DNA of 64,000 bases from Acinetobacter qingfengensis (GTDB lineage Bacteria > Pseudomonadota > Gammaproteobacteria > Pseudomonadales > Moraxellaceae), in the NCBI RefSeq assembly GCF_008693185.1, contig NZ_VXKN01000010.1, positions 1 through 64,000 on the forward strand, given 5' to 3'. The position numbers and the translations under genes are program-made. This document shows positions 49,373 through 58,702 of the stretch, in pieces (the first letter of the stretch is position 1; each line of letters begins with the position of its first letter). The notes below the pieces were generated by a model. It was not told the origin of the DNA. It worked only from the letters and a program-made list of their open reading frames with translations, and ran no database searches.

Positions 49373-50542
49373 ATGCCTAGCTCCTCAACTAGCAAAGCTC
49401 CGATTAACTGGCCTGCGGTACTTACTTTATTAGGAACACCCCTCGCTGCAATTATTCTTATCCCGTGGTATAGTCAGAGTCATGATTTTACTCCAGGTGC
49501 ATGGATCAGTTTTATCTGTTTACTCGCATTCAGTAGTCTAGGAATTACTGCTGGTTATCATCGTCTATGGGCACATAAAACTTATGAAGCCTCAAAGCCA
49601 GTTCAGATTATGATGATGATTGCCGGAACATTTGCAGTACAAAACAGTATTTTATTTTGGTCATCAGGTCACCGTATTCATCATCGTCATGTTGATGATC
49701 TGGAGCTTGATCCATATTCAGCAAAAAAAGGATTTTGGTATTCTCATATTGGCTGGATGTTAAGGGATTATCCAAGCGGTGAGCTGGATTTTAAAAATGT
49801 TCCTGATTTACGCAATGATAAATTGGTTATGTTTCAACATAAACATTATATTCCGTTAGTGATCGTTACCAGTTTTGGTATTCCTGCATTGATTGGTTGG
49901 GCAATTGGTGATCTATGGGGCGTTATGTTATTGGGTGGATTATTACGCCTCATTGTTAGCCATCACGTGACATTTTTCATTAACTCTCTATGCCACATGT
50001 TCGGTAAACGCCCTTATACTGATGAAAATACTGCCCGTGATAATTTTATTCTGGCGATCTTTACTTGGGGTGAGGGTTATCATAACTACCATCATATCTT
50101 CCAGTACGACTATCGTAATGGAGTAAAATGGTGGCAATATGACCCAACCAAATGGCTCATCTGGTCATTATCAACTGTTGGACTTACCCGTAATCTACGT
50201 CGTATTCCGAGTTTTAATATTAAACGTGCTGAACTTGCCATGAAGTTTAAATATGCAGAAAAAGATTTTGAAATCTTTGGTCATGATTTAAATGAAGACA
50301 TTGTACATTTAAAACATAAGATTGCACTTGAATATGACATGTTTACCCAAACCATGAATGATTGGGCAAAATTAAAAGAACAGGAATTACAATCGAAAAA
50401 GGCCAGTATGGCAGAGAAAATTCATCAAATTGATCTTAAACTCAAACAAGAATTTAACTTGATCGAAAAAAATTTGGTGGAACAAAGTGATCGTGTTGAG
50501 GTAGTTTTGCGCTCTTTACGTAAAGAAGTTAAACGTATTTAA
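49373..50542 (+). CDS. Acyl-CoA/acyl-lipid desaturase
   Basis: A membrane di-iron desaturase of 389 residues. The three histidine boxes are HRLWAH (63-68), HRIHHRH (100-106) and HNYHH (237-241). Four hydrophobic segments surround them. Residues from about 285 to the end form a charged, coiled-coil-like extension ending LRSLRKEVKRI. It likely introduces a delta-9 double bond into fatty acyl chains. The ATG at 49373 is preferred; a TTG six codons upstream overlaps the GGGAG site. Confidence 0.88.
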   Translation: MPSSSTSKAPINWPAVLTLLGTPLAAIILIPWYSQSHDFTPGAWISFICLLAFSSLGITAGYHRLWAHKTYEASKPVQIMMMIAGTFAVQNSILFWSSGHRIHHRHVDDLELDPYSAKKGFWYSHIGWMLRDYPSGELDFKNVPDLRNDKLVMFQHKHYIPLVIVTSFGIPALIGWAIGDLWGVMLLGGLLRLIVSHHVTFFINSLCHMFGKRPYTDENTARDNFILAIFTWGEGYHNYHHIFQYDYRNGVKWWQYDPTKWLIWSLSTVGLTRNLRRIPSFNIKRAELAMKFKYAEKDFEIFGHDLNEDIVHLKHKIALEYDMFTQTMNDWAKLKEQELQSKKASMAEKIHQIDLKLKQEFNLIEKNLVEQSDRVEVVLRSLRKEVKRI

Positions 50543-50565
50543 TCCCTCCCTCGATACTACACATC

Positions 50566-50596
50566 AAAGCTTCGCAACATGCGGAGCTTTTTATTT
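50566..50596 (+). terminator. Terminator after the desaturase
   Basis: AAGCTTCGCA pairs with TGCGGAGCTT (one G-T), loop ACA, followed by TTTATTTGTTT. Confidence 0.85.
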
Positions 50597-50645
50597 GTTT
50601 AAAAATCTTGTTATAGTAAATTTTGCCAACGCACAGGATTCCCAC

Positions 50646-52091
50646 ATGCAATTTGACAATCGTTATGCCACTTTATCCTCCAAACTTTTTCATCGGCAAA
50701 GTATTAATAGTTTACCCGATGTACAGGGTGGTCATTTTAATCCCGTTTTGGCACAACAATTACAATGGTCTGTTGCAGAACAAGATGACTGGATCAACAT
50801 TATTAATGGCAACACTCAACTTAAAGGCAGTGATCCGCTGGCAATGGTCTATGCCGGACATCAATTTGGGCAATGGGCGGGACAATTAGGTGATGGCCGG
50901 GGATTGTTACTTGGACAAATTCGTGATGTTTCTGGCAAATTGATTGACCTGCATATTAAAGGTGCCGGATTAACACCTTATTCACGTATGGGAGATGGTC
51001 GAGCCGTATTACGTTCTGTTATTCGTGAATATCTTGCTGGTCATGCATTGCAACATTTGCATGTTCCTAGCAGCAATGCCATTGGTTTTGTTTATTCTCA
51101 TGCATTACAGATTCAACGTGAACACAAGGAACCTGCGGCAATGTTGCTACGTACATCTGACTGCCATATTCGCTTGGGACATTTTGAATGGATTAACCAA
51201 TATCAACCTGAACTACTGACGGAATTTACCACACACTGTATTCAAAATTATTATCCACAATGCCTGCAACATGCCGAACCTGTGCTTGCTTTTGCCGGGC
51301 AAGTCATTGATCGTACAGCATATATGATTGCACAATGGCAATTAACTGGTTTTGCACATGGGGTCATGAATACGGATAATTTCAATATTACTGGTTCGAC
51401 ACTGGATTTTGGCCCCTACGGTTTTATGGAGCGTTTCCGCCCAAACTGGATTAACAATCATTCTGATGGTCAAGGGCGTTATACCTATCAAAATCAACCC
51501 AGCATAGCACACTGGAATTTATGGATCTGGCTGAATAACCTGATACCACTTGCAAAATCCGAACAAAAAGAAGCCTTTAAACAAGAATTAGCCAAGCAAC
51601 TTGAACAATATGAACAAAATTTTCTACATTATTATTCTTCAGGCTTATGCAAAAAAATGGGACTGCCTGTAGACAATGAACAAAGTTTTCAATGTGGCTT
51701 ACAATTTCTAAAAATTCTGCAAGCAGAACAACTGGATTACACCACAAGCTTTAGACAACTCAGCAGCCATCAATATACAGCGATTAGGGATCAATGCCTT
51801 GATATTCGTACTTTTGATGATTTTCTCACAACTTACCATCAGCTCAGAGAAAATCAACAGCAAAGTATTCTGGATATGGACATGCAACAACACAACCCTA
51901 TTTATATTTTACGTAATCACATGGCACAACGTGCCATTGAACGCGCTGAACAAGGTGATTTATCTGAAGTTGATCGTTTATTTAAGCTGCTCAGCCAACC
52001 TTATACCAAACAAGCAGATTTAGAAATAACTGAAGATTTAGCACCATTATCGAATGATGTACCCGATGTCATGGTGAGTTGTTCATCTTAA
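50646..52091 (+). CDS. selO: Protein adenylyltransferase SelO (YdiU)
   Basis: A pseudokinase-fold AMPylase of 481 residues that transfers AMP to Ser/Thr/Tyr of target proteins and takes part in redox stress responses in E. coli. Visible family motifs are MVYAGHQFGQWAGQLGDGRG near residue 75, DLHIKGAGLTPYSRMGDGRA, GFAHGVMNTDNFNI and LDFGPYGFM (the DFG-like metal site). The C-terminus lacks the CxxU seen in eukaryotes but ends MVSCSS, with one Cys near the end. The ATG at 50646 follows AGGA; the longer frame is not conserved. Confidence 0.94.
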   Translation: MQFDNRYATLSSKLFHRQSINSLPDVQGGHFNPVLAQQLQWSVAEQDDWINIINGNTQLKGSDPLAMVYAGHQFGQWAGQLGDGRGLLLGQIRDVSGKLIDLHIKGAGLTPYSRMGDGRAVLRSVIREYLAGHALQHLHVPSSNAIGFVYSHALQIQREHKEPAAMLLRTSDCHIRLGHFEWINQYQPELLTEFTTHCIQNYYPQCLQHAEPVLAFAGQVIDRTAYMIAQWQLTGFAHGVMNTDNFNITGSTLDFGPYGFMERFRPNWINNHSDGQGRYTYQNQPSIAHWNLWIWLNNLIPLAKSEQKEAFKQELAKQLEQYEQNFLHYYSSGLCKKMGLPVDNEQSFQCGLQFLKILQAEQLDYTTSFRQLSSHQYTAIRDQCLDIRTFDDFLTTYHQLRENQQQSILDMDMQQHNPIYILRNHMAQRAIERAEQGDLSEVDRLFKLLSQPYTKQADLEITEDLAPLSNDVPDVMVSCSS

Positions 52092-52106
52092 TTTTTAAGA
52101 ATTAGG

Positions 52107-52162
52107 ACAAGTTGTCCACAATTTCTGTGGATAACATTGTGATTATCCACAGGACAACTTGT
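52107..52162. other. Nested inverted repeat with two perfect DnaA boxes
   Basis: An outer 11-bp perfect stem (ACAAGTTGTCC at 52107-52117, GGACAACTTGT at 52152-52162) encloses an inner 10-bp perfect stem (CTGTGGATAA at 52125-52134, TTATCCACAG at 52143-52152; one G is shared). The inner arms are two inverted TTATCCACA DnaA boxes eight bases apart, and TTGTCCACA at 52112-52120 is a near-match. It lies between the convergent selO and baeR stops, so it may also end transcription, but no T-run follows. Confidence 0.75.
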
Positions 52163-52175
52163 GCAATTTTATGTT

Positions 52176-52865
52176 TTACTCTGGAAATTCAAAGCGATAA
52201 CCTACACCATAAACCGCCTGTATCCATTCGTGCCGATTTCCGGTATCTGTCACATCAGTAATTTTACGGCGCAAGTTTTTAATATGACTATCAATCACAC
52301 GGTCTGCCACATCATAACTATCCGGATTAATATGATCCAGTAGTTGTGAACGCGAATAAACATGACCCACATGCTCTAAAAATAATTCAAGTAACCGAAA
52401 TTCAGTGGGTGTCAGATTCAACGCAGTCTGTTTAAACCAGATACGTTGCTGAGCTTTATCTATTCTAAAGGTACTATTATTACTGCTCTCAGGTTCTGCT
52501 TTACGCTCTAAGCGGCGTAATACAGCTTGTACACGTGCGACCAGTTCTTTTGGACTAAATGGTTTACAAATATAATCATCAGCCCCCATATTTAAGCCGA
52601 GCACCCGATCAATTTCTTCAGTGCGTGCTGTGACCATAATAATAGGAATATCGGATTGTTCACGGACTTTTCGGCATATCGTCAAACCATCCATACGTGG
52701 CACCATCAAGTCTAAAATCATCAGATTAGGCTTATGTTGTAGAAAAGCATCATAAGCTGCCTGACCATCATGAAACATGCTGACCTCAAAACCTGCCGCC
52801 ACAAGATAATCTTTTACCAACTCAGCCAGTTCAATTTCATCCTCAACCAAAAGAATATGTTTCAT
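52176..52865 (-). CDS. baeR: OmpR-family response regulator BaeR
   Basis: A 229-residue regulator with a receiver domain (phospho-Asp at 52, LMILDLMVPRMDG; switch Lys in YICKPFSP) and a C-terminal winged helix (LTPTEFRLLELFLEH, VIDSHIKNLRRKI). The sequence style and the sensor next door match BaeR, which controls efflux pumps and envelope-stress genes, including AdeABC in Acinetobacter. It lies 11 bases after baeS. Confidence 0.88.
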   Translation of the reverse strand: MKHILLVEDEIELAELVKDYLVAAGFEVSMFHDGQAAYDAFLQHKPNLMILDLMVPRMDGLTICRKVREQSDIPIIMVTARTEEIDRVLGLNMGADDYICKPFSPKELVARVQAVLRRLERKAEPESSNNSTFRIDKAQQRIWFKQTALNLTPTEFRLLELFLEHVGHVYSRSQLLDHINPDSYDVADRVIDSHIKNLRRKITDVTDTGNRHEWIQAVYGVGYRFEFPE

Positions 52866-52876
52866 GTTATCTCCTA

Positions 52877-54496
52877 TTACTGTTCATTTTTTTGCTGGCG
52901 ATTTAAGCGTACTGTACAACGTAATCCGCCCAAAGGTGAATGATCAAACTGTAAATCACCACCAAGCGCTTGAGCAATTTTTTTCGATAAAGCCAGACCT
53001 AAACCGGTTCCACCGGTACTTCGAGTACGGGAATCATCAACACGATAAAAACGCTCACCCAATTGCTGCAATTGTTCATCCGTTACACCCAATGGGCTAT
53101 CATCAATATACACAAACCAGTCATCTGCGGTTAATGCTGTATGAAGGTGAATCTTACCTTTTGTCTCAGTATAACGAACACTGTTACTCAATAAATTGAC
53201 AATAATTTGTCTAAAGCGATCAGGATCAGAAAACAAGCTCACGCCCTCACCCGTTGCAGTAACTTCAAGCTGTTTTTGTTCAAATTTTGGTTTAAAATTT
53301 TCAATTTCATGCAATACAATATCCCAAGGATTAATTTTACTGCGATAACATGTCAGCTGTTGTGCATCTGCTTGTGCCAAATCTGCTAAATCCTGCGTCA
53401 ATTTTTTTAAACTTAATACTTGATGCATCATACGATCCAGATGTTCTGGTGTTGCCTGACGCACACCATCGCGAATCGCTTCAATTTGTGCCTGTAATAC
53501 ACTAATTGGTGTTTTTAATTCATGTGAAGTATCCGCAACCCATTGCCTGCGTGATTGTTCATGTTGATCTAAAACTTTGGATAATTGATTGATCAGTTTG
53601 GATAAATCTCCCAATTCATCATTACTGTTAATTTCTACCCGGTAATGATAATTACCTTTACTTAATTCAACCGCAGCATTCAATAATCGATGAATAGGTT
53701 TTTTAAAATATGTTGCCAGCAATAAAGCCGCAATCGCACTAATGATAATAGAAACTGCATAAATCAACATTAAATAACGTTGTTGATTACTGAAAAAATT
53801 AATACTCAAAGCATCGTCTACATTTAATGCCGGACGCAACCCCAGATAACCGACAATTTTTCCATCAACAATAATGCTTTGTAAAGGAATATCCGAAGCA
53901 GGATCGCCTGTAATTAATTTTTTATCTGTATCATAAAGTGCCAGTCGATGACCATAACCCAAGCGATCAGGAACTGGAATCAGCCAGCGATGTTTTCCAT
54001 CCCAACCTCTTGGTGGTGGTAAATCTTCGGCACCGTTGAAGTTATTTAAACGTTTAATCTGCTCATCAGTTAATTCTGGCGGCTTTGCAAATGGTTCAAA
54101 ATGCGATGGTACATAAATTTTATTTTCATCATTACTCATTCTTGCCTGAAATAACGCCGGATTTTTGATAATTTCACTTTGCTGCTGGGCAATATCGTAT
54201 TGTCTCCGTAACCAACGCTGTGGTAAGTGCTTTAGCTCATCCTGATCCATCTTGCGATCAGATCCTTTCGTACTATTTTGAATGGCTTTATTCCAACTGC
54301 CATATACCTGATATACTTCGGATAAATTATTATTCAAATGCTCTAATTTTTGCATTTCAACTTCAGTCACATAGCGCGAGAAGTTCTTTTGCAATGCCCA
54401 CTGGAGTACTCCCAGACTAACAGTTGTAATCAGCAATGTTGTTAATAACACAATTAAAAACAACCGAAATGCAATGGGAAGCCGCCAGTATTTCAA
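52877..54496 (-). CDS. baeS: Sensor histidine kinase BaeS
   Basis: A 539-residue inner-membrane kinase. TM1 is ~10-32, the periplasmic sensor ~33-240, TM2 ~241-262, then HAMP, HisKA with His325 (DTSHELKTPIS) and HATPase (NLLSNSVRYTE; GGTGLGLALSKKI). The start is TTG six bases after GAGGA. The periplasmic part carries a Pro-rich segment (LPPPRGWDGK). It is divergent from a lipoprotein gene that may be under its control. Confidence 0.88.
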   Translation of the reverse strand: MKYWRLPIAFRLFLIVLLTTLLITTVSLGVLQWALQKNFSRYVTEVEMQKLEHLNNNLSEVYQVYGSWNKAIQNSTKGSDRKMDQDELKHLPQRWLRRQYDIAQQQSEIIKNPALFQARMSNDENKIYVPSHFEPFAKPPELTDEQIKRLNNFNGAEDLPPPRGWDGKHRWLIPVPDRLGYGHRLALYDTDKKLITGDPASDIPLQSIIVDGKIVGYLGLRPALNVDDALSINFFSNQQRYLMLIYAVSIIISAIAALLLATYFKKPIHRLLNAAVELSKGNYHYRVEINSNDELGDLSKLINQLSKVLDQHEQSRRQWVADTSHELKTPISVLQAQIEAIRDGVRQATPEHLDRMMHQVLSLKKLTQDLADLAQADAQQLTCYRSKINPWDIVLHEIENFKPKFEQKQLEVTATGEGVSLFSDPDRFRQIIVNLLSNSVRYTETKGKIHLHTALTADDWFVYIDDSPLGVTDEQLQQLGERFYRVDDSRTRSTGGTGLGLALSKKIAQALGGDLQFDHSPLGGLRCTVRLNRQQKNEQ

Positions 54497-54655
54497 ATCA
54501 ATTCCTCATCAATACATCAAAAAAACTGTTCTTCATCATCATGCATTGTAACCAACAACGCCCCAAAACTCTCTCCATTGTTTCTTCATGTTTATTATCT
54601 AATCTTTGTAACTATTAAAGCATGACAATTTTTTTAATTTTTAGAGGATAATGAG

Positions 54656-55093
54656 ATGAGTACATGGTTAAAGACTTCAATGATGACTTTAGCGCTGGCA
54701 TCCGTAGTCGGTTTAACAGCGTGCCAAAGTAATACTGCACCACACAATGATCGTCCAGACCATTTGCCTAAATCCGCTCATAACGATAAACAACGTCCAC
54801 CACTACCACATAGTGGAAAACCATTTGATAAAATGACTGATCAGGAAAAGGCAGCATTCCAGCAACGTATGCAGGAACATCAAGCAAAACGTGAAGCACT
54901 AGACAAAGCCTGCGAAGGTAAAGTCGGCCAAACCATTTCTGTAAAAGTTGGTGATAAAACACTTGAAGGTAAATGTGAAGTGAATTTTAAACCAAACCGT
55001 CCGGAAAAAGGTCAACAACCACCTCTACCACCTCAAGATGGACAACTGGCACCACAACCACCTGCACCAAATCAAGCGGCAGTAAATTCATAA
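54656..55093 (+). CDS. Proline-rich lipoprotein
   Basis: A 145-residue lipoprotein with lipobox LTAC, Cys at residue 23. The mature protein is hydrophilic with a short helix (MTDQEKAAFQQRMQEHQAKREALDKAC), a small segment around KVGDKTLEGKCEV that could hold a Cys-Cys disulfide, and a C-terminal Pro/Gln-rich tail. The ATG follows GAGGA. It is divergent from baeS, as with envelope-stress targets such as spy or cpxP, and it shares a His/Pro/Lys-rich character with them, but homology is not shown. Confidence 0.75.
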   Translation: MSTWLKTSMMTLALASVVGLTACQSNTAPHNDRPDHLPKSAHNDKQRPPLPHSGKPFDKMTDQEKAAFQQRMQEHQAKREALDKACEGKVGQTISVKVGDKTLEGKCEVNFKPNRPEKGQQPPLPPQDGQLAPQPPAPNQAAVNS

Positions 55094-55097
55094 TAAG

Positions 55098-55129
55098 AAA
55101 ATCCCTGATTTAAAGTCAGGGATTTTTTT
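55098..55129. terminator. Bidirectional terminator between lipoprotein and FAH gene
   Basis: ATCCCTGA pairs with TCAGGGAT around a 7-base loop, with AAA before and TTTTTT after. It overlaps the last codon of the convergent FAH-family gene. Confidence 0.85.
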
Positions 55130-55772
55130 AGAAGTCTTTACAAAAGGTTTGCCATACATGTTCAGCTTTCTGGGTTTTTAATTTTAATAATAACTGGTCT
55201 TTCGGCTGTAATGCAGCTACACCTTTAGGTGTTCCTGTCATTACAACATCGCCAGGCTGTAAGCTAAAGGCCTGACTAATATTTACCAATACCGTTGCTA
55301 TATCAAATAACATATCTACAGTGAATCCATGCTGTTTTTCAATGCCATTTTGCACAAAACTAAATTCCAGTGCTGCCCAGTCGGTGACTTCATTCACATC
55401 AATCCAGTCTGCCAATACACAAGCCCCATCAAATGCTTTTGCCCGTTCCCAGGGTTCGCCCTTATTTTTTAATTCCGTTTGCAAATCTCTCAAGGTTAAA
55501 TCCAATCCTAATGTCAGTGCGCCAATGGCCTGTAATGCTTTTTCTGGATCAGTTTCATTAGATAAAGGACGATCAATACGTAATGAAATTTCACATTCAA
55601 AATGGCACTCTCCAAGCTGTTGATTCCAGCGAATACCATCATCTAGACCAATTAAACTACTTGGTGGTTTAATAAATAAAACTGGGCGTTCAGGAATAGC
55701 ATTACCCAGTTCTTTGGCATGATCGGCATAATTACGACCAACACAAACGATTTTAGAGGGTTGAACTGACAT
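55128..55772 (-). CDS. Fumarylacetoacetate hydrolase family protein (YcgM-like acylpyruvase)
   Basis: A 214-residue single-domain FAH protein. Residues VCVGRNYADHAKELGN open the fold; the metal-binding Glu pair is in CHFECEISLRI; and DLTLRDLQTELKNKGEPWERAKAFDGA plus VVMTGTPKGV form the active site. The length and motif set resemble YcgM/FAHD1-type acylpyruvate hydrolases or oxaloacetate decarboxylases. The ATG at 55772 follows AAGGAG by five bases, so a codon eight residues upstream is rejected. Confidence 0.88.
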   Translation of the reverse strand: MSVQPSKIVCVGRNYADHAKELGNAIPERPVLFIKPPSSLIGLDDGIRWNQQLGECHFECEISLRIDRPLSNETDPEKALQAIGALTLGLDLTLRDLQTELKNKGEPWERAKAFDGACVLADWIDVNEVTDWAALEFSFVQNGIEKQHGFTVDMLFDIATVLVNISQAFSLQPGDVVMTGTPKGVAALQPKDQLLLKLKTQKAEHVWQTFCKDF

Positions 55773-55807
55773 GTTTGCTCCTTGTATAACAGACATAAAT
55801 ATTCTGC

Positions 55808-56320
55808 TTAAACTTTATATGCTTTAAATACCGATTCAAAAAAATCCTTCTGTCCGGTAACTTCAACGGCTTTTTTGGAAATAATAATGACGGTTTTATT
55901 TTTTAATTCAATTAAATAAGCTTGTTTTGCTTCGGCAAACTTTGCAATTTCGGTATATTGAATAATTTGTTCATTACCAGCCACTAAAATTACTGCATGT
56001 TGCTGATAAAGATCTATTCCTTGCTCTGTTTCGCCAAACTTGTAACGCTGATACTGACGTGTAAATAATTTTGGTAATAGTACGAACCGTAATAAAAGTT
56101 GCAAAATGAGAAAAGTTGCGCCGAGTATGACATAAAATTTACCAACACCAGATAAACCAAGACTCAATCCCCATATAATAATAAGAATACTTAGAATCGG
56201 GGTAATATATTGGGTAAATCGTTTTTTTCCAAACGTTGCCAATGCAAAACCTTCTTTGGCCTCATCCAGTGTTAAGAAATATCGACAGCTAAAACTTGGA
56301 TTTGCATCCGTCATTGTCAT
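55808..56320 (-). CDS. YcxB-like membrane protein
   Basis: About 170 residues. A short N-terminal cytoplasmic part is followed by two transmembrane segments (PILSILIIIWGLSLGL and FYVILGATFLILQLLLRFVLL) and a C-terminal beta-rich domain (QYTEIAKFAEAKQAYLIELKNKTVIIISKKAV) typical of YcxB-like proteins. Role unknown. The start is taken at ATG 56320 (MTMTDANPS); a GTG one codon earlier is possible. It is 35 bases upstream of the FAH gene and may share its transcript. Confidence 0.72.
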   Translation of the reverse strand: MTMTDANPSFSCRYFLTLDEAKEGFALATFGKKRFTQYITPILSILIIIWGLSLGLSGVGKFYVILGATFLILQLLLRFVLLPKLFTRQYQRYKFGETEQGIDLYQQHAVILVAGNEQIIQYTEIAKFAEAKQAYLIELKNKTVIIISKKAVEVTGQKDFFESVFKAYKV

Positions 56321-56400
56321 CACACATCATGGTTAAAATCAGCCATAACATTACTTGATGGTTTTAATGGTGACAAGCAATTTTTGAATGACACTTAATA

Positions 56401-56435
56401 AAGTCACTGTTAAGTTGCCTCATTTACAGTGACTT
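56401..56435 (-). terminator. Hairpin after the outer-membrane channel gene
   Basis: AAGTCACTGT / ACAGTGACTT, a perfect 10-bp stem with a 15-base loop, lies 24 bases past the stop. The T-tract is weak. Confidence 0.6.
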
Positions 56436-56459
56436 GATTAGAACGTCCTGATCTAAAAA

Positions 56460-57320
56460 TCAAAAGACTTTTAAAAAGCGTAAATTCATTCGATGGCTTT
56501 CCTTAAAACCATTTTCTACTCGAATATCCTGACCATAAGTTGCAATTAGCTGCGTTGTCGTCGTTGGTTTAACAGCAGTTCCAAGCCAGAATTTACTTTG
56601 CGTCATCGCATCAGTGGTAACGCCATTCACTCGGGTATCACCAAAGTCTGCATAAGATAATCCTGCACGTAAATCTACACGATCATTCATTTGATAACGC
56701 ATGTTGGTCTGCAATTGATATCCCATGTTTTGCTTGAGTTCACCAGTTGCATAATCATCATTTTTACCATAGAAAGTTACATCACCCAAAACATCCCATA
56801 ACAAATTTTTGGCAACGCTGATTGTAACTGCCCCCTGTACCGTTAATTTATAACGATTCTCACCAATATTTAAAGCACCATTCTGATCATAATTCCCTGT
56901 AGGTAAATACAAATATGGTGTAATCCCGATCATGGTCTTACTGGCAGTGTCATGATGTACAAAAAAAGTATTGGCCAGAATAATATCTCCCAGGCCACTG
57001 GCACTCCCCAGTGCAGAAATATCTTGTTCAGCATCAAGATGCCCGAAAGGAATTAAAATTTGTGGAGCAATTTGTACGCCACCAACTTCCATATAATGCA
57101 CATAACGGGCGATTCCAATATCTGAAGTCAGTTTTGCATCTCCTGCCATTTTTTGACTGCCACTATACAATGTGTCACGTACAGCATGCTGATAATAAAT
57201 AAGACCCAGATTTACGCCATTAGGGACATAATCATAATCTCCCGCATCCACATCTAGCGCATGACTGATCTGCGTCATCGTACTGGCACATGCCAGTGCC
57301 ATTAGCATTAATTTTTTCAT
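56460..57320 (-). CDS. Outer-membrane transporter, MetA-pathway-of-phenol-degradation family
   Basis: A 286-residue outer-membrane beta-barrel with a signal peptide (MKKLMLMALACASTMTQISHA). The barrel strands alternate and include GLGDIILANTFFVHH and TPYLYLPTGNYD, which match the Phenol_MetA_deg (SphA-type) family. Relatives take up aromatic or other hydrophobic compounds, but the substrate here is unknown. It ends in Phe (RFLKVF), the usual signal for BamA. It lies 63 bases after the serine hydrolase. Confidence 0.83.
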   Translation of the reverse strand: MKKLMLMALACASTMTQISHALDVDAGDYDYVPNGVNLGLIYYQHAVRDTLYSGSQKMAGDAKLTSDIGIARYVHYMEVGGVQIAPQILIPFGHLDAEQDISALGSASGLGDIILANTFFVHHDTASKTMIGITPYLYLPTGNYDQNGALNIGENRYKLTVQGAVTISVAKNLLWDVLGDVTFYGKNDDYATGELKQNMGYQLQTNMRYQMNDRVDLRAGLSYADFGDTRVNGVTTDAMTQSKFWLGTAVKPTTTTQLIATYGQDIRVENGFKESHRMNLRFLKVF

Positions 57321-57383
57321 GATTCATTCCCTTGAACGATTGTCCCTATATATACTTCATCAATCCAATAACAGATAATCTGA

Positions 57384-58568
57384 TTATTGTTTGATGATGT
57401 GATTCACCGCTGTTTCAAATTTAAGAAAACTGCCATATGATCCTTGATCCAGAAAAGGCAAAGTCTGCGTTGCCCAATAAGCACCTATATGATTTTTTAA
57501 ATCAATCCAATAATATAAATTTGCTAAACCACACCAACCAATCGTTCCTGCTGGACGGCCAGAAGCAGTTTCTGTTTCATTCAGCATAAAACCTAGTGTC
57601 CAGCCTTTTTCTGCTTCTGGATAAATATTCACATCATTGGACAAGGCAGGAATGGCTCCAGGCAAATTCTTCATGGCAATTTCACCCAGACCATTGTGTA
57701 AGGCCAGTTTAATCGTGTTTTCCTGTAACAGTTGTTGCCCCTCAACTGCACCATGATTTAACCACATACGGATAAATTTTAAATAATCAGGAACTGTTGA
57801 ATACAATCCATGTCCCCCCATCTGCACTTCTGGATCCTGTGGCAAAATAAATGCTGAATCGGCTTGCAAAGAACCATCAGCCTGCCGATGATGCATACTG
57901 ACTCGACGCTGTTGCATACTGTCAGTCATTGTAAATGCTGTATCCTGCATTCCCAATGGATTAAAAATCTGTTCCTGCATTAACTCTCCCAGACGTTTAC
58001 CTCCGACCGCTTCTGTTACCAAACCAGCCCAGTCAATATTGGAACCATATTCCCATGCTGTACCTGGTTCAAATAATAATGGTGTTTTTAATGATGCCTT
58101 CGTTGCGGTAATAATACTGGGATACGCATGTCTGACGGTTAATTGATGATAATCATCATTAAAAAAGTCATAGCCCATACCAGCTGTATGCAATAACAAC
58201 ATTCTGGTTGTAATCTCATGTCTGGCATTCACAAATACAGGCTGACCACGATCATCAAAACCCTGTAATCGTTTTAACTCACCAATCTCAGGTAAGTATT
58301 CCCAAGCAGGAGCATCCAGATCCAGTTTTCCCTGTTCATATTGTTGCAGGGCAATTGTCGTTGTAATGGCCTTTGTGGTTGAAAAAATTGCAAAAACACT
58401 ATCATTCGCCATCATCGTATGGGTGGCAAGATCTCGTTCGCCCGCATGATTCAAATACAAAATATCATGCTGATCCGTTACACCTGCCACAACGCCAGCA
58501 ACTGGATAATTATCTACAATCGATTGTTGTAAAATAGGATCAAGAGCTTGCTTTAATTGCTGTTTCAT
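57384..58568 (-). CDS. Class C beta-lactamase-fold serine hydrolase (esterase)
   Basis: A 394-residue serine hydrolase. The SxxK nucleophile motif is STTK (Ser63-Lys66) and the Tyr of the YxN-like motif is in WEYGSNIDW (about 174). There is no signal peptide, and this points to a cytoplasmic EstB/LipL-type esterase or transesterase rather than a secreted beta-lactamase. The C-terminal part has the usual KTG-like region replaced by GTIGWCGLANLYYW. The ATG follows GGAG. Its neighbours, an outer-membrane channel and an AraC regulator, suggest uptake and cleavage of an ester. Confidence 0.87.
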   Translation of the reverse strand: MKQQLKQALDPILQQSIVDNYPVAGVVAGVTDQHDILYLNHAGERDLATHTMMANDSVFAIFSTTKAITTTIALQQYEQGKLDLDAPAWEYLPEIGELKRLQGFDDRGQPVFVNARHEITTRMLLLHTAGMGYDFFNDDYHQLTVRHAYPSIITATKASLKTPLLFEPGTAWEYGSNIDWAGLVTEAVGGKRLGELMQEQIFNPLGMQDTAFTMTDSMQQRRVSMHHRQADGSLQADSAFILPQDPEVQMGGHGLYSTVPDYLKFIRMWLNHGAVEGQQLLQENTIKLALHNGLGEIAMKNLPGAIPALSNDVNIYPEAEKGWTLGFMLNETETASGRPAGTIGWCGLANLYYWIDLKNHIGAYWATQTLPFLDQGSYGSFLKFETAVNHIIKQ

Positions 58569-58702
58569 ATTTTAACTCCATTCCATCTGGAAAATCACAA
58601 AAGATATCCTCCGATATCTGAATAGGAGTTTATGCAGTCATCATTTTATTTCTCTACTAAAATCCGGCAAGCTCTGTCAGATTTCGGCAATTATTTTTGT
58701 AC

